Assembly: GCA_030765205.1 (NCBI GenBank)
Contig: JAVCDB010000021.1
Span: 1 to 42,151, forward strand
Length of the DNA: 42,151 bases
DNA from: Candidatus Aadella gelida
GTDB lineage: Bacteria; Omnitrophota; Gorgyraeia; Tantalellales; Tantalellaceae
Direction of reading: 5' to 3'
Position numbers and translations under genes: made by a program. Positions 27,368-34,988 of this stretch are shown piece by piece. The notes under the pieces are model-generated. The model was not told the origin of the DNA and did no database searches. It was given only the letters and a program-made list of their open reading frames with translations. Each line of letters opens with the position of its first letter. Position 1 is the first letter of the stretch.

Positions 27368-28639
27368 TTATTTTTGAGTTATAACAGCCTCTTCGACCAG
27401 AAAATCCAGTGTTTTATCTTCCCGAAGCTGTTCCATTAAACCTCCAAGAAGACCGTTTTCTTCATAATATTTTTTTGTATCTTCAAAACTCTGATTATAA
27501 GAAGCTGCCAATCTCTTAAGCCACGCATCAACCTCTTCATTGTTTACCTCGATATTTTCTTTTTTAGCTATATCATCGAGAATGAAGTATACCCTGACCT
27601 TATTCTCGGCCTCTTCTCTTAGTTTTCCCATCATCTTTTCTTTTTGAGCCTCTATATCTTCTTTTGCCGCGCCTTTCTGCATAAGTTCATTTTCCGCTCT
27701 ATCCAAGAATACTTTAAGCTGACGTTCAACCATAGATTTCGGCAAGTCAAACTTATGTTTACTTATCAGCTGCTCTATAATCTGATTTTTTACCTTAGTT
27801 TTCTCATTTGCTTCTTTTCTTTCCTTTAGCTGTGAGGTTATTTCCTCTTTAACGCTTTTTATGTCTTCCTTACCCACCTTTTTCGCGAAATCATCATTTG
27901 CTTCCGGAACTTTTTTCTCTTTAACTTCTTTTACCTTGATATGAAACACCGCTTTTTTACCGGCATATTTCTTATCAGGATAATTTTCTGGAAGTTCGGC
28001 TTCAATATCTTTTTCTTCGGAAGCCTTAAGACCGCATAACTTTTCTCCCATACCCAGCATCGAGGCTTCTTCATCTACCTCTATCCACATATTTTCCCGT
28101 TTTTTAGAGATAGATTTCCCATCCATGAACGTTTCAACATCGCATACACCAAAATCCCCTTTTTCCAAAGGCCTGTCAACCGTGACAAATTCGGCGTGTA
28201 TCTTCAAAATATGATCAAACGCTTCTTCAGATTCTTTTTCCGAAACTTCCACTTTATCCTTATCGGCCTTCATCTTTTTATAGCTCTTCAGGTTAACTTC
28301 GGGAGAGGTATCTACCTTTGCCCTGAAAGTTAATTCTCCGCCGATACTTATGTTTATACCAAGAAACTCCGGATAGCTCAGCGGGGTTATTCCATGTTCT
28401 TCTAAAGCCCCCTGATATGCCTCCGGGACCAGTTTCCGCTTCGCTTCTTCTATAGCATCGGCGCTATACTTTTTCTTTATCAGGTCAATCGGAGCCTTCC
28501 CTGCACGAAATCCGGGAACATTAGCTGTTTTTTGTATATCTTCAACGATACTTTTAAATACGTTCTCGACAGCTTCTTTAGATACTTCAATATCAAGTTC
28601 CCTTGCTGTTCCCTCTAACTTTTTCATTTTACTCTTCAT
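27368..28639 (-). CDS. tig: Trigger factor
   Basis: A ribosome-associated chaperone and peptidyl-prolyl isomerase. The N-terminal ribosome-binding domain has the signature VPGFRAGKAP (consensus GFRxGKxP). An FKBP-like domain spans about 150-240 (EKGDFGVCDVETFMDG), followed by the long helical substrate-binding C domain. I chose ATG 28639 over an in-frame TTG at 28648, which would overlap the GGTGA ribosome-binding region. The length of about 423 residues is normal. Confidence 0.96.
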   Translation of the reverse strand: MKSKMKKLEGTARELDIEVSKEAVENVFKSIVEDIQKTANVPGFRAGKAPIDLIKKKYSADAIEEAKRKLVPEAYQGALEEHGITPLSYPEFLGINISIGGELTFRAKVDTSPEVNLKSYKKMKADKDKVEVSEKESEEAFDHILKIHAEFVTVDRPLEKGDFGVCDVETFMDGKSISKKRENMWIEVDEEASMLGMGEKLCGLKASEEKDIEAELPENYPDKKYAGKKAVFHIKVKEVKEKKVPEANDDFAKKVGKEDIKSVKEEITSQLKERKEANEKTKVKNQIIEQLISKHKFDLPKSMVERQLKVFLDRAENELMQKGAAKEDIEAQKEKMMGKLREEAENKVRVYFILDDIAKKENIEVNNEEVDAWLKRLAASYNQSFEDTKKYYEENGLLGGLMEQLREDKTLDFLVEEAVITQK

Positions 28640-28690
28640 ATATCCCAATCACCTTTCATTGTTTTAGTTCATAATTCGCTACGAACTTAC

Positions 28691-29236
28691 TTAAAAATTA
28701 GGTTCTATCATGCCATACGTGCCGTTATTTCTTTTATATAGTACATTGGCTTGGCCTGTATCGGCATTCTTGAACATTATAAACTGTTTATTTGTCATCT
28801 CTATTTCAAGTTTAGCTTCGGAAGGAAGCATGGGTTTCTCCGCAAAAAGATCAGTCTTGCTAATGATAGAGGATACTTCGAGATCTTCCTTTGCGGGGCG
28901 CGTGAACCGGTACACCGGGTTCATTACCCGTGTTAATACAAGTTTTCTTCTTTTTGACTTTACCCTGCCCTTTAGTCGTCTCAACTGTTTTTTTATGTTT
29001 TCGGAAGCATTGTCTATGGATGCATACATATCCGGAGAACTTTCTTTAGCAACAACCTTATTCCTTTTAAGATGCAGGATTATCTCAACATTCTTTCTCG
29101 ATTTTTCTTCTGCCAAGATGGCTTCACACCTATATATTCTGTCATAAAGGCGTTCCAACTTCTCTAATCTTTTATTAACATATGCTTTTAAAGCGTCATC
29201 AATTTCAACATTTCTGGATGTAATAGCTATATTCAT
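28691..29236 (-). CDS. hpf: Ribosome hibernation promoting factor, long form
   Basis: It stabilises inactive 70S/100S ribosomes in stationary phase. Residues 1-100 form the HPF/YfiA domain (NIAITSRNVEIDDALKAYV). The C-terminal extension, with LPSEAKLEIEMTNKQFIMFKN and a GTYGMIEPNF end, is the dimerisation domain that directly joins ribosomes in long-form HPF. ATG 29236 gives the normal N terminus, with AAGGAG 13 bases upstream; the frame runs to 29260. It is the first gene after a good promoter (29306-29334). Confidence 0.95.
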   Translation of the reverse strand: MNIAITSRNVEIDDALKAYVNKRLEKLERLYDRIYRCEAILAEEKSRKNVEIILHLKRNKVVAKESSPDMYASIDNASENIKKQLRRLKGRVKSKRRKLVLTRVMNPVYRFTRPAKEDLEVSSIISKTDLFAEKPMLPSEAKLEIEMTNKQFIMFKNADTGQANVLYKRNNGTYGMIEPNF

Positions 29237-29305
29237 TGTAAGATCATTGCTCCTTGTCATGTTATATGCTGCTATATGTGTAAAATGCCTCGTTTGAAGT
29301 ATATC

Positions 29306-29334
29306 AATATACCACTATGTTTCTGCTTTTTCAA
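29306..29334 (-). promoter_or_regulatory. Promoter of the hpf-tig-clpP... operon
   Basis: On the minus strand TTGAAA (29329-29334) and TATATT (29306-29311) are separated by 17 bases, giving a leader of about 60 bases. No other strong promoter is seen before purA, so the unit may run about 8 kb. Confidence 0.7.
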
Positions 29335-29399
29335 CTACTTTGGAGTCGAATTTTTCAGATATCTCACTATTTTTTGTCCTGAGGGAGATTCTTTGTCCA

Positions 29400-29462
29400 G
29401 AGACCTCGGTACTTCCTCTTTGAGATCCTTCGACTCAGTCACTACGTTCCTTCGCTCAGGAT
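29400..29462. repeat. Repeat-like tract with CCTTCG/GCTCAGGAT words
   Basis: The sequence contains ATCCTTCGACTCAG and CCTTCGCTCAGGAT, which share the CCTTCG and CTCAG words and pair partly with each other. Similar strings occur between genes in many draft genomes. No ORF, tRNA or clear U-run terminator is visible in the 29337-29462 gap. Confidence 0.45.
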
Positions 29463-29520
29463 AAATGAGCCCCCCCTGTTTCGCTTTGCAAAAGCAAAAC
29501 GAAACAGGGGGGGCTCATTT
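29463..29520 (-). repeat. 58-bp near-perfect palindrome overlapping the lptB stop
   Basis: AAATGAGCCCCCCCTGTTTC plus one more base (29463-29483) is repeated as an exact reverse complement at 29500-29520. The inner part adds one mismatch (a U-G pair in the minus RNA) and five more pairs, closing on a four-base loop: 26 Watson-Crick pairs and one wobble. The last two bases of the lptB TAA belong to the palindrome. It can act as a strong terminator-like hairpin although only AUUUAU follows. Confidence 0.9.
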
Positions 29521-30241
29521 ACATTGAGAATCTCTCTCCCAGATATATTTCCCGGGCTCTGGAGTCGTTAATTAAGTCTTCTTTCACGCCCGATATCAGA
29601 ACTTGTCCTTCATACATGATATATGCCCTATCCGTAATAGTAAGCGTCTCTCTGACATTATGATCCGTAAGCAGTATTCCTAACCCCATCTCCTTTAGTT
29701 CTCTTATGACTTCCTGGCAATCATATACCGCTATAGGGTCTATCCCGCTAAAAGGTTCATCGAGCAAAATAAACATGGGATTTGTAACCAGAGTTCTTGT
29801 TATCTCAAGACGTCGCCGCTCACCTCCGGACAAAGTATATGCCTTATTTTTCCTTAAATGAGCTATTTTGAGCTGACTTAAAAGATTATCCAGCTGACGG
29901 GTCCTCTCTTTCTTCGGAAAACCCAAAGTCTCCATTATGGCCATGATGTTTTCTTCGACCGTCAACTCTCTGAATATGGAAGGTTCTTGTGAAAGATATC
30001 CTATCCCGGATCTCGCTCTTTGATATATGGGAAGTTTTGTTATATCTTTTTTATCGAAAATAACATGACCGGAATCAGGCCGGACTATCCCTGTAACCAT
30101 GTAAAAAGTAGTAGTTTTCCCTGCCCCGTTAGGCCCCAGAAGACCTACAACTTCACCTCTATGAACATTTATGCTCACCCCCTTAACCACACTCTTGCCG
30201 CCATAATTCTTTACAAGGTCACGAGTTTCAAGTAAATGCAT
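29519..30241 (-). CDS. lptB: LPS export ABC transporter ATPase
   Basis: The cytoplasmic ATPase that powers LPS extraction with LptF/LptG. Walker A GPNGAGKTT is at 36-44, the signature LSGGERRR near 137, and Walker B FILLDEPFSGID near 157, followed by the switch His (LLTDHNVRE). The 240-residue length is normal. It lies 15 bases after the LptC-LptA fusion gene. lptF and lptG are not in the window. Confidence 0.96.
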   Translation of the reverse strand: MHLLETRDLVKNYGGKSVVKGVSINVHRGEVVGLLGPNGAGKTTTFYMVTGIVRPDSGHVIFDKKDITKLPIYQRARSGIGYLSQEPSIFRELTVEENIMAIMETLGFPKKERTRQLDNLLSQLKIAHLRKNKAYTLSGGERRRLEITRTLVTNPMFILLDEPFSGIDPIAVYDCQEVIRELKEMGLGILLTDHNVRETLTITDRAYIMYEGQVLISGVKEDLINDSRAREIYLGERFSM

Positions 30242-30256
30242 TCCCTACCATCTCCT

Positions 30257-31123
30257 TTATTTCCCAAAGCCGTCCAGTTTCTCTATTTCTTGAGGATCTA
30301 TTATTATTCTGGGCCGGCCCAAAAGTTTCGCGCTTTTTGTGCTTTCCGTATATATTGCCTTTTCGCTGATCGTATAGCTTCTTCCTTTTTTAGTTTTCAC
30401 GTTACCTTCGGCCACGACCTGTTTAAATTTCTCCGTATCCGGATCGAATTCAACTGTAAGCGTATCTGCGTACAGTTTACCGTCCTTATCTGTGACTTTC
30501 ACATTGTTCTTAAATATTGCGACGTGCCCATTATAATCAATTTCCAGAGGACCGTCACAAGTAACTGTAGTGCTCGGCTCCATACTTACCATTACGTCTT
30601 TCTCTAAAATAGCATACATCTTATCGGAATTAGCCATTCCTCCCGTACCGACAGCTATCAATCCGTCTCGACTGATGTGAACAACAGTATCCGTAAATAT
30701 TTCCTTTGTGTTCTGTGACCATTTAGCCTTTTCTGTGGTCAAGGTGAGTCCGTCATCCGAATTGACTTTCACGTCACCCAAGAGTTCCACTTCTCCTTTG
30801 TCTTTACTGTATATTCCTCTCTCCGAAGTCAGTATTACTATGGTCTTGTCACCATAAGCAACAGCACCAAGGTCGTCCAGATGTATATCCTCACCAATTA
30901 TCTGTGCGGACTTACCTTCAAGATGCCACTGCTGCGCCCCTTTGGGACTACGTCCGTCAATAGAGAAAGAAAGTACTCTTTGCTCAAGGTCTGACCCTCC
31001 GTCTTTCTTCTCTTCGGTCTTTGTCGGGGCAGAAATGTCGTCTTCTTCAGGCGTTCCCTGCCTTAAGGCAAGAACTACAACTAAACCTAGTAATAAACAA
31101 ATGCCTACTATCCTATTCCACAT
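30257..31123 (-). CDS. Fused LptC-LptA periplasmic LPS-bridge protein
   Basis: The 288-residue protein has one N-terminal membrane helix (residues about 4-20). An LptC-like beta-jellyroll follows (VLSFSIDGRSPKGAQQWHLEGK, through TEKAKW and SRDGLIAVGTGGM, about 45-175). The last part is OstA/LptA-like (YADTLTVEFDPDTEKFKQVV, AEGNVKTKKGRS, LLGRPRIII). Normal LptC is about 190 residues and LptA is a separate exported protein, so this appears to join both. It lies between the lipid A acyltransferase (11-base overlap) and lptB. Without a domain search the border between the two halves is approximate. Confidence 0.82.
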   Translation of the reverse strand: MWNRIVGICLLLGLVVVLALRQGTPEEDDISAPTKTEEKKDGGSDLEQRVLSFSIDGRSPKGAQQWHLEGKSAQIIGEDIHLDDLGAVAYGDKTIVILTSERGIYSKDKGEVELLGDVKVNSDDGLTLTTEKAKWSQNTKEIFTDTVVHISRDGLIAVGTGGMANSDKMYAILEKDVMVSMEPSTTVTCDGPLEIDYNGHVAIFKNNVKVTDKDGKLYADTLTVEFDPDTEKFKQVVAEGNVKTKKGRSYTISEKAIYTESTKSAKLLGRPRIIIDPQEIEKLDGFGK

Positions 31124-32036
31124 GATCCGTTTGCTCCTGCCCTATATCGGGCTGGTTTTTCCATCTCTTATGCATCCACACCCATTGTTCCGGATATTTT
31201 TTCACATACTTCTCAAGAACCTTCGTCCATTCCTGGGTATATCTTTTAACATCCTTTTCCTTGTCGCCGCAGGAGACAAGCTCAATAGATTTTTCTACTA
31301 TAAGCTTGTATGTATTATCCGGTTTACGTATCATAAATGCCGGAACAAGATTCGCTTCTGTAACCATACCCAATTTAACGGGACCTACAGGAGTGTTAGC
31401 GGGTTTTCCAAAAAAATCCACAAATACCCCTTCCACGCTATCGACATCCTGATCCGCCAATATACCGAGCATTCCACCGTCTTTAAGTATTTTAAGCAGT
31501 TTTTTAGGGGACTCATCCCGATAAACTATATTCGCTCCAAATCGCCTTCTTAAGCGGTTAATCGATTTATCGTACTTATGAAAATATATACGTTTAGCTA
31601 TAATCGCACCGGTATATCCATGGGAATACAAATATGCGGATAAAAGTTCCCAATTTCCGAAATGTGAAGCAAGTAGTATTACCCCCTTGCCTTCGCTTAT
31701 TGCCTTGTCGAGATTTTCCAGACCTTCAATTTCGGTAACCAGTCTTCCTATGCCTTCTTTGTCATAAGAAAGGAATTTTATCCAATCGGCCCCGTTTTTC
31801 GCAACATTCCTAAAAACATCTTCCGCAATACGCTCGTTCTCTACCTTATCTTGTCCGAAAACCGTATTCAAGTTCAATAGTGTAATATCTCTATGCTTCT
31901 TCAATAATCTGAATGCTTTTCTGCCGAGAAGATCCGCTATAAAGATACTTACACTGCGCGGAACGAGCCTTAATAAACAGAATAATATTTTAGCGCTGTA
32001 ATAAATATAATAACGTCGTGTTTTTATCTTAGCCAT
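31113..32036 (-). CDS. lpxL: Lipid A biosynthesis acyltransferase, LpxL/HtrB family
   Basis: It transfers an acyl chain to Kdo-lipid A precursor at the inner membrane. The 307-residue protein has an N-terminal hydrophobic anchor, the catalytic HFGNWE (His125 and Glu130, HX4E), then ILADQDVDSVEGVFVDFFGK and the C-terminal PEQWVWMHKRWK block typical of the family. Which acyl position it serves cannot be told. No Shine-Dalgarno is seen before the ATG; the upstream gap is repeat tract (32037-32179). It overlaps the lptC-lptA start by 11 bases. Confidence 0.92.
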   Translation of the reverse strand: MAKIKTRRYYIYYSAKILFCLLRLVPRSVSIFIADLLGRKAFRLLKKHRDITLLNLNTVFGQDKVENERIAEDVFRNVAKNGADWIKFLSYDKEGIGRLVTEIEGLENLDKAISEGKGVILLASHFGNWELLSAYLYSHGYTGAIIAKRIYFHKYDKSINRLRRRFGANIVYRDESPKKLLKILKDGGMLGILADQDVDSVEGVFVDFFGKPANTPVGPVKLGMVTEANLVPAFMIRKPDNTYKLIVEKSIELVSCGDKEKDVKRYTQEWTKVLEKYVKKYPEQWVWMHKRWKNQPDIGQEQTDHVE

Positions 32037-32179
32037 AATGTTAGTTTATCGTAAGTCGTGATTCGTAAACAGTGAACAGTGAGTAGTCTCCAGTTGCCTA
32101 GTTACCGGTAACCTGGCACCCTGGTAACTGGTAACTTCTTCTTTCTAGCTTCTAACCTCTAATTTCTATCCTCTACCTT
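32037..32179. repeat. Mosaic word-repeat tract between queF and lpxL
   Basis: This gap consists of words such as TCGTGATTCG, GTAAACAGTGAACAGT (32065-32080), alternating GTTACC/GGTAAC words (about 32099-32134), and TTCTAGCTTCTAACCTCT-type words near the queF end. There is no ORF. The 16-base GTAAACAGTGAACAGT is identical at 33946-33961 and has one mismatch at 42128-42143. It reaches to within about 15 bases of the lpxL ATG. Confidence 0.8.
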
Positions 32180-32581
32180 TCATCTCTTATATTCCGCTTC
32201 AACCGTAGTAGTTATCCCGCCGCGTGTATTAAAGGTACCTTTGATCTTCATCTTTTTAGGCTTACAGCTTTTAGCGAGATCATCAAGCATCCTATTAACA
32301 ACATGTTCGTGGAATATCCCGACGCTTCTATAAGCCGCTATATACTCCTTAAAGGACTTTAGTTCCAGACACCATTTATCCGGCATATATTCTATTACCA
32401 CGTTCGCAAAGTCAGGTAATCCGGTTTTAGGACATATACAAGTAAACTCGGAAGTCTCTATCCTGACAACATAATCTTTCCCCTTATACCCGTTTTTCCA
32501 CACATCAATTTTAGGAAATTTTATTTTCTTTATTTCTTTCTGCAAACCCTCGTATCCGCTTTTTGTCATATTCCTCTTCAC
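32180..32581 (-). CDS. queF: NADPH-dependent preQ0 reductase, unimodular QueF
   Basis: It reduces the nitrile of 7-cyano-7-deazaguanine to preQ1 in queuosine synthesis. The 133-residue size marks the short YkvM-type form. CPKTGLPDF has the nucleophile Cys50 and acid Asp57. The QueF motif ELKSFK and later FHEHVVNRM supply the NADPH-binding and structural residues. It overlaps queE by four bases. Confidence 0.97.
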   Translation of the reverse strand: MKRNMTKSGYEGLQKEIKKIKFPKIDVWKNGYKGKDYVVRIETSEFTCICPKTGLPDFANVVIEYMPDKWCLELKSFKEYIAAYRSVGIFHEHVVNRMLDDLAKSCKPKKMKIKGTFNTRGGITTTVEAEYKR

Positions 32582-33267
32582 CTTATTCCTAATTTCTTGT
32601 GTATCTGACCTATGACGCCTATTTCTCTGCCGGTAGCCTGTTTGATATATTCTTTGAAGTACGATAGCATCTCAGGGTCCGCGTCCTGAACGATCCCGTC
32701 TATTGGCGTTACAGGCTGAAGTATGATGGTTCCTTCATTCGGTACACCCGCAAGGATATCACTCATCTTCTTTACGTCGTCCATTGTAGTCGCATCTGTC
32801 ACGACAGCTTTTACCACTAACTCTTTACCTGAAGAAACTTCTATAAATTTTTTATGTTCTTTCCAGAACTCTTTACTGCTGCCGCAGGAAGACGGCAACT
32901 TAAGATCCATCGCCACAATATCTACCAGATCCTTTATTTTTTGAAAATTATCCGGCAATGTGCCGTTTGTCTCCAAATATACCTTACTTGCTTTATGCTT
33001 TTTAAAAAGCGTTAAGAACGCGAATAAAAAATCCGCATGCAAAAGAGGCTCTCCGCCTGTTACGGCGAGCTCGTTATAGTCATCTTCGAAATCTAAGATC
33101 TTACTTAAAAGAGATTCGGTCGAAAAAGTCTTATAACTCTTTATATCCGTATCACAGTACACGCAGTTAAGATTGCATCCATAAAATCTGACAAAAAGCT
33201 GACGGCTTCCCGTAAACGGCCCCTCTCCCTGATATGAAGAAAATATTTCAGATATTTTTGCTTCCAT
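32578..33267 (-). CDS. queE: 7-carboxy-7-deazaguanine synthase (radical SAM)
   Basis: It converts 6-carboxytetrahydropterin to CDG. YGCNLNCVYCD holds the CX3CX2C cluster site (Cys31, Cys35, Cys38). The N-terminal EIFSSYQGEGPFTG and VTGGEPLLH are diagnostic of QueE. The length is 229 residues. Gaps of two bases to queC and an overlap with queF show one transcript. Confidence 0.97.
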   Translation of the reverse strand: MEAKISEIFSSYQGEGPFTGSRQLFVRFYGCNLNCVYCDTDIKSYKTFSTESLLSKILDFEDDYNELAVTGGEPLLHADFLFAFLTLFKKHKASKVYLETNGTLPDNFQKIKDLVDIVAMDLKLPSSCGSSKEFWKEHKKFIEVSSGKELVVKAVVTDATTMDDVKKMSDILAGVPNEGTIILQPVTPIDGIVQDADPEMLSYFKEYIKQATGREIGVIGQIHKKLGIR

Positions 33268-33269
33268 AA

Positions 33270-33926
33270 TTATATTAAAGGATCTTTAAGTCCAACTTCC
33301 TCAAATGCCTTTTTCCTGAAGATACATGATTCACATTCCCCGCAAGGCACCTCTCTGCCTTCATAACATGACCATGTATATTCAAATGGTACTCCTAATT
33401 CAGTTCCTTTTCTCAATATCTCGTCTTTAGTTTTGCCTATGATAGGAGTAACAACTTTTATCTCTTCGCCATTAGCTCCTGCTCTAGTACCTTTTTGCAC
33501 AGCTTCTTGAAAAGCATTAAAAAAAACGTCCCGACAATCCGGATAATTCGAGAAATCCATCTGATGTGCGCCTATAAAAACAGCTTCCGCACCTATCGCC
33601 TCCGCGAAAGATATCCCGAAACTCAAAAAGATCATATTCCTAGCCGGAACATATGTGTTTGGGATATTACTATCGTCCGACGCGCACCCCTTCGGTACTG
33701 ATATCTCTTTATCCAGGAGAGAACTTCCCTGCCAAGGCATGGATATATCCAAAACCTTAAACGCGGAACCTGAAATTTCAGCAACCTTTTTAGCATATTC
33801 TATCTCTATAGAAGCTTTCTGCCCGTAATTAAAGATCAATACGTGACATTCATATTCTTTTTTTGCCAAATATAACGTAACTGCCGAATCTAATCCGCCT
33901 GATAAAAGTACTACTGCTTTTTTCAT
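33270..33926 (-). CDS. queC: 7-cyano-7-deazaguanine synthase
   Basis: It makes preQ0 from CDG with ATP and ammonia. The PP-loop SGGLDS is at residues 9-14. A zinc site is formed by the Cys residues of CYEGREVPCGECESC near residue 190. The length of 218 residues is typical. The ATG has no Shine-Dalgarno; a word-repeat tract comes within four bases of it. Confidence 0.97.
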   Translation of the reverse strand: MKKAVVLLSGGLDSAVTLYLAKKEYECHVLIFNYGQKASIEIEYAKKVAEISGSAFKVLDISMPWQGSSLLDKEISVPKGCASDDSNIPNTYVPARNMIFLSFGISFAEAIGAEAVFIGAHQMDFSNYPDCRDVFFNAFQEAVQKGTRAGANGEEIKVVTPIIGKTKDEILRKGTELGVPFEYTWSCYEGREVPCGECESCIFRKKAFEEVGLKDPLI

Positions 33927-34037
33927 AAATTGTGATCAGTGATCAGTAAACAGTGAACAGTTGTTCTCCTGATTCTCTCTCTAGTTTATTTTTGAGACTT
34001 TTTAACTTTTAGACCTTTCGACTTTTTAACTATTTAA
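33927..34037. repeat. Mosaic word-repeat tract between queD and queC
   Basis: Part one, next to queC, is TGTGATCAGTGATCAGTAAA-type sequence with GTAAACAGTGAACAGT at 33946-33961, identical to the queF-lpxL tract. Part two is built of GTTAAAAAGTC-like words repeated with changes (about 33990-34037). No ORF or preQ1 aptamer is recognisable in it. Confidence 0.75.
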
Positions 34038-34400
34038 CTATTCACTATAAGTTGCAGAAGACGTCTCCGTCTCCCATACTGTTACGGATCTCACTTTTAA
34101 ATCCGGATGCTTGGCTGACATGCATCCCGATATGTAGCGGGCAATATTTTCGGACGTGGGGTTGTCTTGCTTGAATTCCTCTACATCATTGAGATATTTA
34201 TGATCCAAACCAGACACGATATCGGATAAACTTTTTTTGAGCTCTTTAAAATCTACCACCATCCCTATATCATCAAGTTTTTCTGAAGATACCTCAGTCT
34301 CTACTCTCCAGTTATGACCATGCAAGTCTTCGCACTTCCCTTTATATCCCCTAAGATTATGTGCGCTACTAAAATGTGATTGTACTCTTACCGTATACAT
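34038..34400 (-). CDS. queD: 6-carboxy-5,6,7,8-tetrahydropterin synthase
   Basis: It acts on 7,8-dihydroneopterin triphosphate in the first dedicated step to queuosine. Zinc ligands His14 (SSAHNLRG) and His28, His30 (LHGHNW) and catalytic Cys23 are in family positions. The 120-residue length is typical. It lies 36 bases after kdsC. The GTP cyclohydrolase that supplies its substrate is not in the window. Confidence 0.96.
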   Translation of the reverse strand: MYTVRVQSHFSSAHNLRGYKGKCEDLHGHNWRVETEVSSEKLDDIGMVVDFKELKKSLSDIVSGLDHKYLNDVEEFKQDNPTSENIARYISGCMSAKHPDLKVRSVTVWETETSSATYSE

Positions 34401-34436
34401 AATAAAGATCCAAGCTCCAAATTAAAATTTTAAGAT

Positions 34437-34976
34437 TTATTCAAAATACGCTTTTGTAACGCTATCCCAGAGACCGTTAGCCTTAAGTATTAGCTCACAA
34501 ACCTCTCTCACTGCGCCATGCCCGCCTTTTTTCTTGGTTTCGTAATGCGCGTAGGACTTCACTTCTTCCATTCCGTTAGGCACGGTCACCGCCAATCCTA
34601 CACGCTTAAGGACCGGGATATCTATAACATCGTCTCCTATAAAACATATTTCTTCATGCTTTACGTTAAATTTATTTATTATTTTAGACAAGGCATTTAT
34701 CTTATAGTGAAAGTTCTGATACACTTTGTTTATTTTTAAATCCTTAGCCCTTTTCTTAACCGACCTTGAAGCCTTGGCTGTTAATATCACACATTTTATC
34801 CCGGCACGCTTAACGAGTATGATCCCTAAACCGTCATTTACGTTAAAACTCTTAAGCTCGTCACCGTAGGTCCCGTATGTTATGGTGCCATCTGTCAGGA
34901 CTCCGTCCACATCCACCACTAATAATTTTATATTTTTTGCTCTTTCTGTAACCTCTTCGGGATAATTGTGCCCCAT
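34437..34976 (-). CDS. kdsC: 3-deoxy-D-manno-octulosonate 8-phosphate phosphatase
   Basis: A HAD phosphatase that releases Kdo from Kdo-8-phosphate. The nucleophile motif DVDGVLTDG has Asp22 and Asp24, and ICFIGDDVIDIPVL holds the metal Asp pair. The 179-residue capless form assembles as a tetramer in the family. It is 12 bases after kdsD, in the Kdo operon. Confidence 0.96.
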   Translation of the reverse strand: MGHNYPEEVTERAKNIKLLVVDVDGVLTDGTITYGTYGDELKSFNVNDGLGIILVKRAGIKCVILTAKASRSVKKRAKDLKINKVYQNFHYKINALSKIINKFNVKHEEICFIGDDVIDIPVLKRVGLAVTVPNGMEEVKSYAHYETKKKGGHGAVREVCELILKANGLWDSVTKAYFE

Positions 34977-34988
34977 ACATGCTCTCCT

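Noticed and set aside
33927-34037. preQ1 riboswitch ahead of queC
   Set aside because: No aptamer-like pseudoknot or conserved core could be found; the gap is word repeats.
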